DNA from: CAWIJK01 sp963836375
GTDB lineage: Bacteria; Actinomycetota; Acidimicrobiia; Acidimicrobiales; RAAP-2
DNA: 64,000 bases
Direction of reading: 5' to 3'
Assembly: GCA_963836375.1 (NCBI GenBank)
Contig: CAWIJK010000002.1
Span: forward strand, 1,364,001 to 1,428,000
This document shows, in pieces, positions 34,984 through 42,697 of the stretch. The stretch's first letter is position 1. Each line of letters opens with the position of its first letter. The position numbers and the translations under genes were made by a program. The notes below the pieces were generated by a model. The model saw only the letters and a program-made list of their open reading frames with translations. It did not search any database and was not told the origin of the DNA.

Positions 34984-35772
34984 ATGAATGACGAGGGCCC
35001 GCCCAGGCACTTCGAGAACATCCGGGGACGGCGCGCGCCGGTCGAGCCCCTGGCCGTGGACGAGTTCATGGCCGGGCTCGAGGCGCTCCAGGCCGAGATC
35101 TGCACCACCAAGAACCTGGTCTGGGAGGCGGTGGCCGACGGCAGCCTCCACCCCGACTGGGTCAAGCGGCTCTGCAAGGAGTACCACGCCCTCGGCCGCT
35201 ACTACACGACCGAGTTCGGCAGCCTGGCCTCGCTGGCCCCCGACGCCGACGCGGTCTCGCTCGGGCGGACCGAGCACTTCGAGCACTGGCTCCAGAACCT
35301 GGCCGACGAGACCGGCTACACCGGTGACGCCAACCACGTCGACATGAAGGTCACCTGGGCCCACCAACTGGGGATCACCGACGAGGAGCTCGACGCCTAC
35401 CGCCCCATGCCCGAGACCCTCGGCACCGTCTTCACCACCATGTACTACATGCGCCGCACCTACGAGGAGGGCCTGGCCGCCTTCGGTTGGGCCGGTGAGC
35501 GCACGGCGGCGGGCACCGGCTACGCCAAGATGATGTACGAAGGCCTCCGGGACCACTACGGCATCGAGGTGGAGAACTTCCGGGTCCACGCCTACGCCGA
35601 GCAGGACCACGGCGACGCCGCCGACTACCTGCTGCGCCAGGTCGTCCTCACCGCCGACCAGCAGCGGCGGGTCCGCCGGGCCGTCGAGCACGTGTCGTGC
35701 CTGCGCGACGCCCGCAAGGCGGCCCTCAACCGCTGGCTGGCCGAGCCCGGCGCCCTGCGAACCACCGGCTGA
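34984..35772 (+). CDS. TenA/PqqC-like (haem-oxygenase fold) protein
   Basis: 262 residues, ATG 34984 with GGAGAC upstream. It is all-helical: KNLVWEAVADGSLHPDWVK, KEYHALGRYYTTEFGSLASL, VTWAHQLGITDEELDAYRP, TMYYMRRTYEEGLAAFGWAGE and AYAEQDHGDAADYLL. The spacing of His and Glu residues along four helices is what PqqC, TenA and non-haem di-iron oxygenases of this fold use. The PQQ operon is absent, so it is more likely an oxygenase or thiaminase-like enzyme. The substrate is not assignable. It starts 41 bp after the CSLREL gene. Confidence 0.68.
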   Translation: MNDEGPPRHFENIRGRRAPVEPLAVDEFMAGLEALQAEICTTKNLVWEAVADGSLHPDWVKRLCKEYHALGRYYTTEFGSLASLAPDADAVSLGRTEHFEHWLQNLADETGYTGDANHVDMKVTWAHQLGITDEELDAYRPMPETLGTVFTTMYYMRRTYEEGLAAFGWAGERTAAGTGYAKMMYEGLRDHYGIEVENFRVHAYAEQDHGDAADYLLRQVVLTADQQRRVRRAVEHVSCLRDARKAALNRWLAEPGALRTTG

Positions 35773-35820
35773 GGCCCGGCGGGCCGACGGCGCCACGGGG
35801 TGCCGGGGCATGATGGCCCG

Positions 35821-35871
35821 GTGACCCCGAAAGCCCCAGGGCGGTTCCGCCCAGACGCCGGCGGGCGCTGA
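35821..35871 (+). other. Possible leaderless 16-codon upstream ORF before the D-threonine aldolase-like gene
   Basis: GTG 35821 is six bases after CATGAT (35809-35814). It reads VTPKAPGRFRPDAGGR and stops with TGA at 35869-35871, one base before the GTG of the next gene (35873). No other ribosome site is evident for that gene, so coupling is plausible. Confidence 0.4.
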
Positions 35872-35872
35872 G

Positions 35873-36973
35873 GTGGACCCGGCGGTGGCGCGCCCGGTTC
35901 CCCTGCCCGAGGACCGCCCGACGCCGGCCCTGGTCGTGGACCTGGCCGTCTTGGAGGCCAACCTGGCGGCGATGGCCGGGACCGCGGCGGCGCTCGGCGC
36001 CGCCCTGCGGCCCCACGCCAAGACCCACAAGTGCGTCGAGGTCGCCCGCCGCCAGCTCGCCCTGGGGGCGGTCGGGCTCTCGGTCGCCACCGTCAGCGAG
36101 GCAGAGGTCTTCGCCGAGGCGGGGATCGACGACCTCTTCATCGCCTACCCCCTCTGGGCCGACCGGGCCCGGCGGGGGCGGCTCGCCGCGCTGGCCCGGC
36201 GGGTCCGCTTGCGGGTCGGGGTGGACTCGGCCGCCGGGGCCCGGGCCATGGGCCGGGCGGTGGCCGGGGCCCGGGTCGAGGCCCTCGTGGAGGTGGACTG
36301 CGGCCAGCACCGCAGCGGCTGCCGGCCGCGGTCGGCGGCCGAGGTGGCCAGGGCGGCACAGGACGCCGGCCTGGCCGTCCGCGGGGTCTTCACTTTCCCC
36401 GGGCACGCCTACGGCCCCGGGGCGCCGCCGGAAGCGGCCGCCGACGAGGCCCGGGCGCTGGCCGAGGCAGCGGCCGTGCTCGGGGCGGCCGGACTCGACG
36501 GGTCGGTCCGGAGCGGGGGGTCGACACCCACCGCCCGGATGACCTCGGCGGGGGTGGGCGAGCTGCGCCCCGGCGTCTACGCCTTCAACGACGCCCAGCA
36601 GCTCGCCCTCGGGACGTGTGGGACGGCCGACCTGGCGCTCAGCGCCGTGGCCACCGTGGTCAGCGCCCCCGAGCCGGGTCGCCTGGTGCTCGACGCCGGC
36701 TCCAAGGTCCTCGGGGCCGACCGTCCCGCCTGGTTGTCGGGCCACGGCCACCTCCCCGGGCTCCCCGGCGCCGTGGTCACCGGCCTCTCCGAGCACCACG
36801 CCGTGGTGCAGCTCGCACCCGGCGGCCGGGCGACGCCCGAGGTCGGTGACCGGCTCCACGTCGTGCCCAACCACGTCTGCAGCGCCGTGAACCTGGTCGA
36901 CCAGCTCTTCGTCGCCCGCGACGGCCGGCTGGTCGACCGCTGGGCGGTGGCGGCCCGCGGGGCCCTGACCTGA
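35873..36973 (+). CDS. PLP-dependent D-threonine aldolase / D-serine dehydratase-like enzyme
   Basis: 366 residues from GTG 35873. The alanine-racemase-type barrel has TPALVVDLAVLEANLAAM, LRPHAKTHKCVEVARRQL (the Lys of AKTHK binds PLP), EVDCGQHRSGC and SGGSTPTA (phosphate binding). The C-terminal domain has the metal pair PNHVCSAVNL. Family members split D-3-hydroxy amino acids to glycine plus aldehyde or dehydrate D-serine, using PLP and a divalent metal. All key residues are present. It follows the upstream ORF at 35821 and may be coupled to it. Confidence 0.85.
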   Translation: MDPAVARPVPLPEDRPTPALVVDLAVLEANLAAMAGTAAALGAALRPHAKTHKCVEVARRQLALGAVGLSVATVSEAEVFAEAGIDDLFIAYPLWADRARRGRLAALARRVRLRVGVDSAAGARAMGRAVAGARVEALVEVDCGQHRSGCRPRSAAEVARAAQDAGLAVRGVFTFPGHAYGPGAPPEAAADEARALAEAAAVLGAAGLDGSVRSGGSTPTARMTSAGVGELRPGVYAFNDAQQLALGTCGTADLALSAVATVVSAPEPGRLVLDAGSKVLGADRPAWLSGHGHLPGLPGAVVTGLSEHHAVVQLAPGGRATPEVGDRLHVVPNHVCSAVNLVDQLFVARDGRLVDRWAVAARGALT

Positions 36974-36978
36974 CAGGC

Positions 36979-36996
36979 GCCCCGGGGACCCGGGGC
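36979..36996. terminator. GC-rich hairpin between convergent genes
   Basis: GCCCCGGG-GA-CCCGGGGC, an 8-bp perfect inverted repeat between stops at 36973 (+) and 37003 (-). There is no T-run. It is the strongest terminator-like stem noted in the window. Confidence 0.5.
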
Positions 36997-37002
36997 TCCG
37001 AC

Positions 37003-37458
37003 TCAGTCCCGGCGGGCCTCGTCGTCTTCGATGGCGGTGACCTCGGCCAGGCGGCGGGCGTGGCGGCCGCCGTCGAAGGCGGTGGCCACGAACACGTCGA
37101 CGATGTCGAGGGCCAGCTCGGTGGCCACGATCCGGGCCCCGATCGACAAGACGTTGGCGTCGTTGTGCTTGCGGGCGAGCCGGGCCGTGTACTCGTCGTG
37201 GCAGAGGGCGGCCCGGGCCCCGCGAACCTTGTTGGCCGCCAGGGCCTCACCCTGGCCGCTCCCCCCGATCACGATGCCCAGGTCGGCCGGACCGCGCACG
37301 ACCTCACGGGCGCACCCTGCACAGATCGGCGGGTAGTCCACGGGCTCCTCGGAGAACGTCCCGAGGTCGGTCACCTCGTGGCCGGCGCCACGCAGATGCT
37401 CGGCCACGGCCGCCTTCAGTCCGAAGCCGGCATGGTCGGAGGCCACGGCGATCTTCAT
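37003..37458 (-). CDS. rpiB: Ribose-5-phosphate isomerase B
   Basis: 151 residues, ATG 37458 with AGGAGGGAG upstream. MKIAVASDHAGFGLKAAV, DLGTFSEEPVDYPP, GIVIGGSGQGEALAANKVRGARAALCHDEYTARLARKHNDANVLSIGARI are signature RpiB segments. The family's catalytic Cys (in GSGxG...C) reads ALCHDE here. It interconverts ribose-5-phosphate and ribulose-5-phosphate in the pentose phosphate pathway. This is a housekeeping gene at the boundary of the catabolic cluster. Confidence 0.93.
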   Translation of the reverse strand: MKIAVASDHAGFGLKAAVAEHLRGAGHEVTDLGTFSEEPVDYPPICAGCAREVVRGPADLGIVIGGSGQGEALAANKVRGARAALCHDEYTARLARKHNDANVLSIGARIVATELALDIVDVFVATAFDGGRHARRLAEVTAIEDDEARRD

Positions 37459-37504
37459 GGTGTCTCCCTCCTCCTGCGTCGGTGCGGCGGGCCGGCCCGA
37501 CCGG

Positions 37505-39061
37505 TCAGTGGGCGTTCCCCGTCCCCGGGTAGCCGCCCCCGCCGAAGCGCTCGTCGAGGGCGTCGTAGTCGATGGCCCAACCCTGGCGCGGCAGCTCGTC
37601 GACGAACTCGACGATGACCGGCTTCTTGTAGGACGCGATGTGCGAGCGGCAGTGCTCGATCAGGTCCTCGGCGCTGGCCGTCTGGCCGTCGGCCAGGACC
37701 ACCACCGCCAGGACCCGCTGGGTCCAGACCTTGTCCGGCACGCCGATGATGGCCGCCTCCTTGACCGCTGGGTGTTTGGCCAGGCAGCCCTCGACCTCGG
37801 CCGGGTAGATGTTCTCGGCGGCCGACTTCACGATCCGGGTCAGCGGGGCGACGAAGGTGATCGAGCCGTCCTCCTCGCGCCGACCCAGGTCGCTCGTGTG
37901 CCACCACCCACCGCGCCGCCGCTGCTCGTTCAGCTCGGGCCGGTGGTGGTAGCCGCTGGTCACGATGGGGCCCCGGGCCACGATCTCGCCCGTCTCGCCG
38001 TCGGGCACCTCGTGGCCCTCGGGGTCGACGATGCGGACCTGCACCAGCGGCGACGGGCGCCCGCTGGTCCCCGCGGTGCCGATCCCGAGCGCATTGAAGG
38101 TCAGCATCCCGGTCACCTCGGTCTGCCCGTACCCGGCGGGATGGAGGCCCCAGGGGCTGTCGTCGACGGTCACCATGGCGTTCCACGCCTCGTTGCCCCC
38201 GAAGGTGCGCAGGCTCGACAGGTCGTACTTCCCGTCGGCGTTGACCGCCATGATCTCTTGGGCCGTCGGACCCATGACGAAGCCGTAGTTGCAGTGCTCC
38301 GCCTCGATGATCCGGCACAGCTCCTCGGCGTCGACCCGGCGGGTCAGCACGTTGGTGCCCCCCATCCGGAAGGTGGCGAAGGTGGTCATCAGGGTGGCCA
38401 TGTGGAACATCGGACCGGAGTTCAAGTAGACGGTCTCCTCGGTGACGCGCTGGACCATGGCCACCATCACGTCCTGGGCCAGGATCGCCCGGTGGGCCAA
38501 CTGGGCCCCGTTGGGGACCCCCCCGAAGGCCCCGGTGTAGAGCTGGATCACCGCGGCGTCCGGGTCGACGGCGACGCCGGGGTCCGCGGGGGACCCCGAG
38601 GCCAAGAAGGCCTCGTAGCTCGCGTCGTCCCCGTCGACGTCAGTGCCGGTCCCGTCGTGCTGCAGCCAGAGGGCCTCGCCGGCCCAGAGGCGCCGGGCCT
38701 CGGAGACCTGGGCGCCGATCTCCTCGTCCTGCCAGATGACGACCTTGGCCCGGGCGTCGTCGAGGAGGGTCACGAACTCCTCGGGGCTCTGGCGCCAATT
38801 GGCCGGGGCGAAGACCGCTCCGAGCTTGGCGGAGGCCAAGAGGCCCTCCACCAGGCGGTGGCAGTTCTGGCCGAGCCAGAGCACAACGTCGCCGGTCCCG
38901 ACCCCCCTGGCCGCCAGGGCGTTGGCCAGCCGGTTGGTCCGCTCGTCGAACTCGGGATAGGTGAAGCGCTGGTCGCCGCAGACCAGCCCGAGGGTCCTCG
39001 GGCGGCTCCGCCGGTGCTCGGCGAGGACGTCGGCCAGGGTCAGGTCGTGCAAGGTGTCCAC
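37505..39061 (-). CDS. Divergent acyl-CoA synthetase (AMP-binding) with altered catalytic motifs
   Basis: 518 residues from GTG 39061 (AGAGG upstream). The adenylating fold is clear: PRTLGLVCGDQRFTYPEFDE, YGQTEVTGMLTFN and the TSDLGRREEDGSITF hinge. The phosphate loop, normally YTSGTTGxPKG, reads YTGAFGGVPNGAQLAHR (175-191), without the usual Thr/Lys. The C-terminal catalytic-Lys motif (PRTxSGK) reads PRQGWAID, with no Lys. It may be a specialised CoA ligase, an adenylating partner or inactive. It sits directly upstream of rpiB on the same strand. A tandem-repeat array precedes the start. Confidence 0.83.
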   Translation of the reverse strand: MDTLHDLTLADVLAEHRRSRPRTLGLVCGDQRFTYPEFDERTNRLANALAARGVGTGDVVLWLGQNCHRLVEGLLASAKLGAVFAPANWRQSPEEFVTLLDDARAKVVIWQDEEIGAQVSEARRLWAGEALWLQHDGTGTDVDGDDASYEAFLASGSPADPGVAVDPDAAVIQLYTGAFGGVPNGAQLAHRAILAQDVMVAMVQRVTEETVYLNSGPMFHMATLMTTFATFRMGGTNVLTRRVDAEELCRIIEAEHCNYGFVMGPTAQEIMAVNADGKYDLSSLRTFGGNEAWNAMVTVDDSPWGLHPAGYGQTEVTGMLTFNALGIGTAGTSGRPSPLVQVRIVDPEGHEVPDGETGEIVARGPIVTSGYHHRPELNEQRRRGGWWHTSDLGRREEDGSITFVAPLTRIVKSAAENIYPAEVEGCLAKHPAVKEAAIIGVPDKVWTQRVLAVVVLADGQTASAEDLIEHCRSHIASYKKPVIVEFVDELPRQGWAIDYDALDERFGGGGYPGTGNAH

Positions 39062-39081
39062 GTCGTCTTCCTCTGTTCGGT

Positions 39082-39143
39082 TCTGGTCGTCGGGTGCTCT
39101 GGCCGTCGGGTGCTCTGGTCGTCGGTGCTGTGGCCGTCAGGCG
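39082..39143. repeat. Four tandem 15-16-bp repeats upstream of the acyl-CoA synthetase
   Basis: TCTGGTCGTCGGGTGC, TCTGGCCGTCGGGTGC, TCTGGTCGTCGGTGC, TGTGGCCGTCAGGCG, 21 bp upstream of GTG 39061. The units alternate T/C at one position and drift at the far end. Confidence 0.78.
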
Positions 39144-39234
39144 TCTCGGCCCTCGGGGGTCCGGGCGACCGGACCTGGCGCCTCTCGGGCCGGTGCGCGG
39201 ACCGGTGTCGCGGCGAAGGCGCCTCGGGGGCCGC

Positions 39235-40803
39235 TCACGGGCCGCCGGTGCTCGGCGCGTCCTCGAGCCGGCGCCGCAGCTCGGGCTTCACCACCTTGCC
39301 GGTGGCGTTGCGGGGGAGCTCGTCGACGACGTGCCACTGGCGAGGCACCTTGTAGTCGGCCAGCTGGGTCAGACAGAAGGCCCGGAGCGCCTCGAGGTCG
39401 GGCGGGACTCCGGGACGCAGGACCACGAAGCCGACCACGTCCTCGCCGAGCACCGGGTGGGGGGCGCCGACCACCGCCGCCTCCACGACGTCGGGGTGGG
39501 ACAAGATGACGTGCTCGACGTCGGTGGCGTGGATGTTGTTGCCGCCCCGGATGATCACGTCCTTGCTCCGACCGACGATGTAGAGGTACCCGTCCTCGTC
39601 GACCTTCCCGAGATCCCCGGTCACGAGCCAACCGTCGACCCAGGTCTCGGCGGTAGCCTCGGGGTCGCCGAAGTACTCGCGGGTGCGCCCGGGGATCTTG
39701 AGCCGGACCTCGCCGACCTCGCCCACCGGGAGCCCGTCGCCCGCGCCGTCGACGATCCGCACCTCGGCCGGCGGGACCGGCCGGCCCACCGAGCCCGGCC
39801 GGCGCCGGGCCTCCCCCTTGGGGGTGATGCAGTAGACCGACCCCGCCTCGGTCATCCCGTAGTTGTTGTTGACCATCGCCTCGGGCATCTTGTCCTGCAG
39901 CGCCTCGACCACGAACGGGGCCAGCGGGGCGCTGCCGATGGCGCAGATCTGGATGGATGAGAGGTCGGCGTCGGCGAAGGCGGGGTGGTCGAGCAGCAGA
40001 TGGGTCATGGCCGGCACCAAGAACACGGCGACCGGCCGCTCGGCGTCCACCACTTCCAGCCAGCGGCCGGCGTCGAACTTGGGCATGTAGATGCCGCGCA
40101 GGCCGAGCTTCATCGGGTTGTAGACGAAGGCCAGGCCGGCAAAGGTGAACATCGGGCTGGCATGCAGCCACGCCCCGCCGCTCCATGACGGGGCCATGGG
40201 GGGCACCAACGAGGCGTTCACGTGCCGGACGGCGACCCCCTTGGGGCGCCCGGTGGTCCCCGACGTGTAGAGGATGTCAGCCAGGTCGTGGTCGTCCCTC
40301 GGCACCTGCAGGGCGCTGGCGTCGGGGCTCGAGACCTCCTCCCAGGAGTCCACCCGGACCGGACCCCGGCCCCCTTCCCGGGGCGCACCCGGGTCCGGGG
40401 TGGCGTCGACCACCAAGGTGAGGGACGGGACGGCGCCCCCGGCGCCGCCCAGCGAGCGATCCTGGTCCACCCGGCCCTCGTCGGCCAGCACCCCGACCGC
40501 CCCGGCGTGGCCCAGCATGTGGCCGACCTCGGCCGGGGCCAGGCGGGGGTTGAGGGGCACGGCGACCCCCCCGGCCCGGTGGATAGCGGCATAGGCCACG
40601 ATCCAGCGCAGGGCGTTGTCGGTCGACAGGTGGAGGGCCACCCGGTCGTCGGGCCGGATGCCGGCGGCGACCAGGCCCCGGGCCAGGCGGTTGGCCCCCC
40701 CGTCCCACTCGGCGAAGGTGAGCGAGCCCCCGTCGACCACCGAATAGGCCGTCTCGGCGCCGAACGCCTCGGCCATCGTGGCCAGGGTCTCGGGCAACAG
40801 CAC
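39235..40803 (-). CDS. Acyl-CoA synthetase (class I adenylate-forming)
   Basis: 522 residues, GTG 40803 with GGGAG upstream. All standard motifs are intact: YTSGTTGRPKGVAVRH (A3), NNYGMTEAG (A5), TGDLGKVDEDGYLYIVGRSKD (A7/A8), GGNNIHATDVE and the catalytic Lys in PRNATGKVVKPEL (A10). It activates a carboxylic acid to acyl-CoA with ATP, entering it into beta-oxidation. Compared with its degenerate neighbour at 37505, this is the fully competent ligase. Operator site 7 lies between it and the divergent DUF35-thiolase genes. Confidence 0.9.
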   Translation of the reverse strand: MLLPETLATMAEAFGAETAYSVVDGGSLTFAEWDGGANRLARGLVAAGIRPDDRVALHLSTDNALRWIVAYAAIHRAGGVAVPLNPRLAPAEVGHMLGHAGAVGVLADEGRVDQDRSLGGAGGAVPSLTLVVDATPDPGAPREGGRGPVRVDSWEEVSSPDASALQVPRDDHDLADILYTSGTTGRPKGVAVRHVNASLVPPMAPSWSGGAWLHASPMFTFAGLAFVYNPMKLGLRGIYMPKFDAGRWLEVVDAERPVAVFLVPAMTHLLLDHPAFADADLSSIQICAIGSAPLAPFVVEALQDKMPEAMVNNNYGMTEAGSVYCITPKGEARRRPGSVGRPVPPAEVRIVDGAGDGLPVGEVGEVRLKIPGRTREYFGDPEATAETWVDGWLVTGDLGKVDEDGYLYIVGRSKDVIIRGGNNIHATDVEHVILSHPDVVEAAVVGAPHPVLGEDVVGFVVLRPGVPPDLEALRAFCLTQLADYKVPRQWHVVDELPRNATGKVVKPELRRRLEDAPSTGGP

Positions 40804-40934
40804 GGCCTACTCCCGGCTCGCCGAGGCCCGCCGGGGCCCGACCGCCCGGCTGCACACCTCGTCGACGGCAGCCCGTCGCTGCCCCTTGCCCATGGTCGAT
40901 TCCCTTCCGATCGGTGGCCGGCACCGCCGAAAGT

Positions 40935-40948
40935 TGACGCCGGTGTCA
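40935..40948. promoter_or_regulatory. TGAC-N6-GTCA operator, site 7 (acyl-CoA synthetase vs DUF35-thiolase)
   Basis: TGACGCCGGTGTCA, followed by GGTT, in the 256-bp gap between divergent starts at 40803 (-) and 41060 (+). TTGACG at 40934-40939 could act as a -35 for the plus strand inside the operator. Confidence 0.68.
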
Positions 40949-41059
40949 GGTTCGTTGCAGCATGGCCGATGGTCGCCCGGTGGTCAATCCGGGCACCGCA
41001 CGCAGGGAGACGAGCCGCGGGGCCCCGGGACGGGCACCCGCCAAGGGGGTACGGCACAC

Positions 41060-41467
41060 GTGAGCACCGTCCGCTTCGACCTCCCCACGCCCGAGGGCGA
41101 CACGGCCGAGTGGTGGGAGGCGGCCAAAGACGAGCGCCTCTTGATCCGGCACTGCCTCGACTGCGGGGAGTACTCCTACTACCCCCGTCCGTTCTGCCCC
41201 AGCTGCTGGAGCGAGCGGGTCGAGTGGCACCAGGCGAGCGGCGAGGCCTCCCTCTACACCTGGTCGGTCATCTACAGCAACGACATGCCGCCGTTCAAAG
41301 ACCGCGTGCCCTATGTGGCCGCGGTGGTCGACCTGACCGAGGGCCCGCGCATGATGACCAACATCATCGACACCCCCTTCGAGGACCTGCGGGTCGGGAT
41401 GGCGCTCTCGGTCCGCTTCATGGTGATCAGCGACGACTTCACGATTCCGGTCTTCGTCCCGGCCTGA
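41060..41467 (+). CDS. DUF35 OB-fold/zinc-ribbon acyl-CoA-binding protein
   Basis: 135 residues from GTG 41060. The zinc ribbon is CLDCGEYSYYPRPFCPSC (CxxC...CxxC), followed by an OB-fold with LYTWSVIYSNDMPPFKDRVPYVAAVVDL. Stand-alone DUF35 proteins form complexes with thiolases and supply part of the acyl-CoA site. The thiolase gene follows 32 bp downstream in the same operon. This is the second DUF35 unit in the window (the other is fused, at 26595), suggesting two parallel thiolytic steps. Confidence 0.85.
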   Translation: MSTVRFDLPTPEGDTAEWWEAAKDERLLIRHCLDCGEYSYYPRPFCPSCWSERVEWHQASGEASLYTWSVIYSNDMPPFKDRVPYVAAVVDLTEGPRMMTNIIDTPFEDLRVGMALSVRFMVISDDFTIPVFVPA

Positions 41468-41499
41468 GCCGGGGGACCGCCAAGCACACAGGAGGCCCC

Positions 41500-42678
41500 A
41501 TGGCCGATGCAGTGGTGGTGGCGGCGACCAGGACCCCGATCGCCCGGGTGGGTCGGAGCCTGGCCGCCCTCAGCCTGGCCGAGATCGGCAAGGCGACGGT
41601 GTCCGGGGTGCTCTCGCGCACGAGCGTCGACCACGAGGACATCGATGACCTGATCCTGGGCGAGGTGCTTCAGGGTGGCGGCTGCACGGCCCGCTACATC
41701 GCTGTCGACCTGGGGCTGCCCATCGACACCCCCGGGGTGGCGGTCCAGCGCCAGTGCGCGACCGGGATGATGGCCGTCCAGGACGCCGCCGCCCAGATCC
41801 GCAGCGGCATGGCCCGGGTCGTCGTGGCCGGCGGCATCGAGTCGATGACCCGCTCCCCACTCCAGTTCGAGAGGTCACCCCTCCCCTTCGGGGGAGTCGA
41901 GCGGTACCTGCCGCCGAGCCACCCCGACACCCCCGATGCGCCGAACATGAACATGCTCATCACCGTCGGGGAAAACACCGCACGCGAATGCGGGATCACC
42001 CGCGAGGAGCAGGACGAGTGGGCCTACCACTCCAACATCCGGGCGGTCGCCGCAACCGACGACGGTCGCTACGCCGCCGAGATCGTCCCCGTCGACGTCC
42101 CCGTCGGGCGGGGCGAGACGGTGACCTTCGCCACCGACGAGCAGCCACGGCGCGACACGACCCCCGAGAAGTTGGCCGCGCTGGCGTCGCTGACCGGTCC
42201 GGACGGCACGATCACCGCCGGCAACTCGTCGGGCATCGGAGACGGCGGGGCGGCGATGGTGATCGTCGACCGGGACTACGCCGACGCCAAGGGCCTCGAG
42301 GTCCTGGCCGTGGTCCGTGCCTGGGCCTCGTCGGGCATCGAGCCCTCGCGCACCGGCCTGGCCCCGACGGTCGCCGTCCCTCGGGCCCTGGAACTGGGCA
42401 GGTTGGGACTGGCCGACGTGGACCTGGTGGAGATCAACGAGGCCTTCGCCTCCATGTCGGTGGCCTGCTCGCGAAAGCTCGGCTTCCCCCACGACATCGT
42501 CAATGTCAACGGCGGAGCGGTCGGTATGGGGCACCCGGTCGGGTGCTCGGGCACCCGGATACTGGTCACCTTGATCCACGAACTGCGCCGGCGCGGCGGC
42601 GGCATCGGGGTGGGCACGCTGTGCGCCGGTGGCGGCATGGGATCGGCCACCGTGCTCGAGGTGCGGGCGCCGGCCTGA
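41500..42678 (+). CDS. Thiolase (acetyl-CoA acetyltransferase family)
   Basis: 392 residues, ATG 41500 with AGGAGG upstream. Cys86 in QRQCATGMMAVQ is the nucleophile, with GGIESMTRSP, NEAFASMSV, GGAVGMGHPVGCSG (His) and GTLCAGGGMG (second Cys). It is a complete degradative thiolase that releases acetyl-CoA (or propionyl-CoA) from a 3-oxoacyl-CoA. It is in an operon with the DUF35 protein and controlled from operator site 7, opposite the acyl-CoA synthetase. The minus-strand acyl-CoA dehydrogenase gene is convergent. Confidence 0.92.
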   Translation: MADAVVVAATRTPIARVGRSLAALSLAEIGKATVSGVLSRTSVDHEDIDDLILGEVLQGGGCTARYIAVDLGLPIDTPGVAVQRQCATGMMAVQDAAAQIRSGMARVVVAGGIESMTRSPLQFERSPLPFGGVERYLPPSHPDTPDAPNMNMLITVGENTARECGITREEQDEWAYHSNIRAVAATDDGRYAAEIVPVDVPVGRGETVTFATDEQPRRDTTPEKLAALASLTGPDGTITAGNSSGIGDGGAAMVIVDRDYADAKGLEVLAVVRAWASSGIEPSRTGLAPTVAVPRALELGRLGLADVDLVEINEAFASMSVACSRKLGFPHDIVNVNGGAVGMGHPVGCSGTRILVTLIHELRRRGGGIGVGTLCAGGGMGSATVLEVRAPA

Positions 42679-42697
42679 GCCGGGCGCCGGGGAGCGG

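Noticed and set aside
31896..35177. 1093-codon open frame on the minus strand opposite the CSLREL gene
   Set aside because: Composition is Val/Gly/Asp/Arg-rich with no domain, and it mirrors a strongly supported plus-strand gene with signal peptide and repeats; a high-GC antisense artefact.
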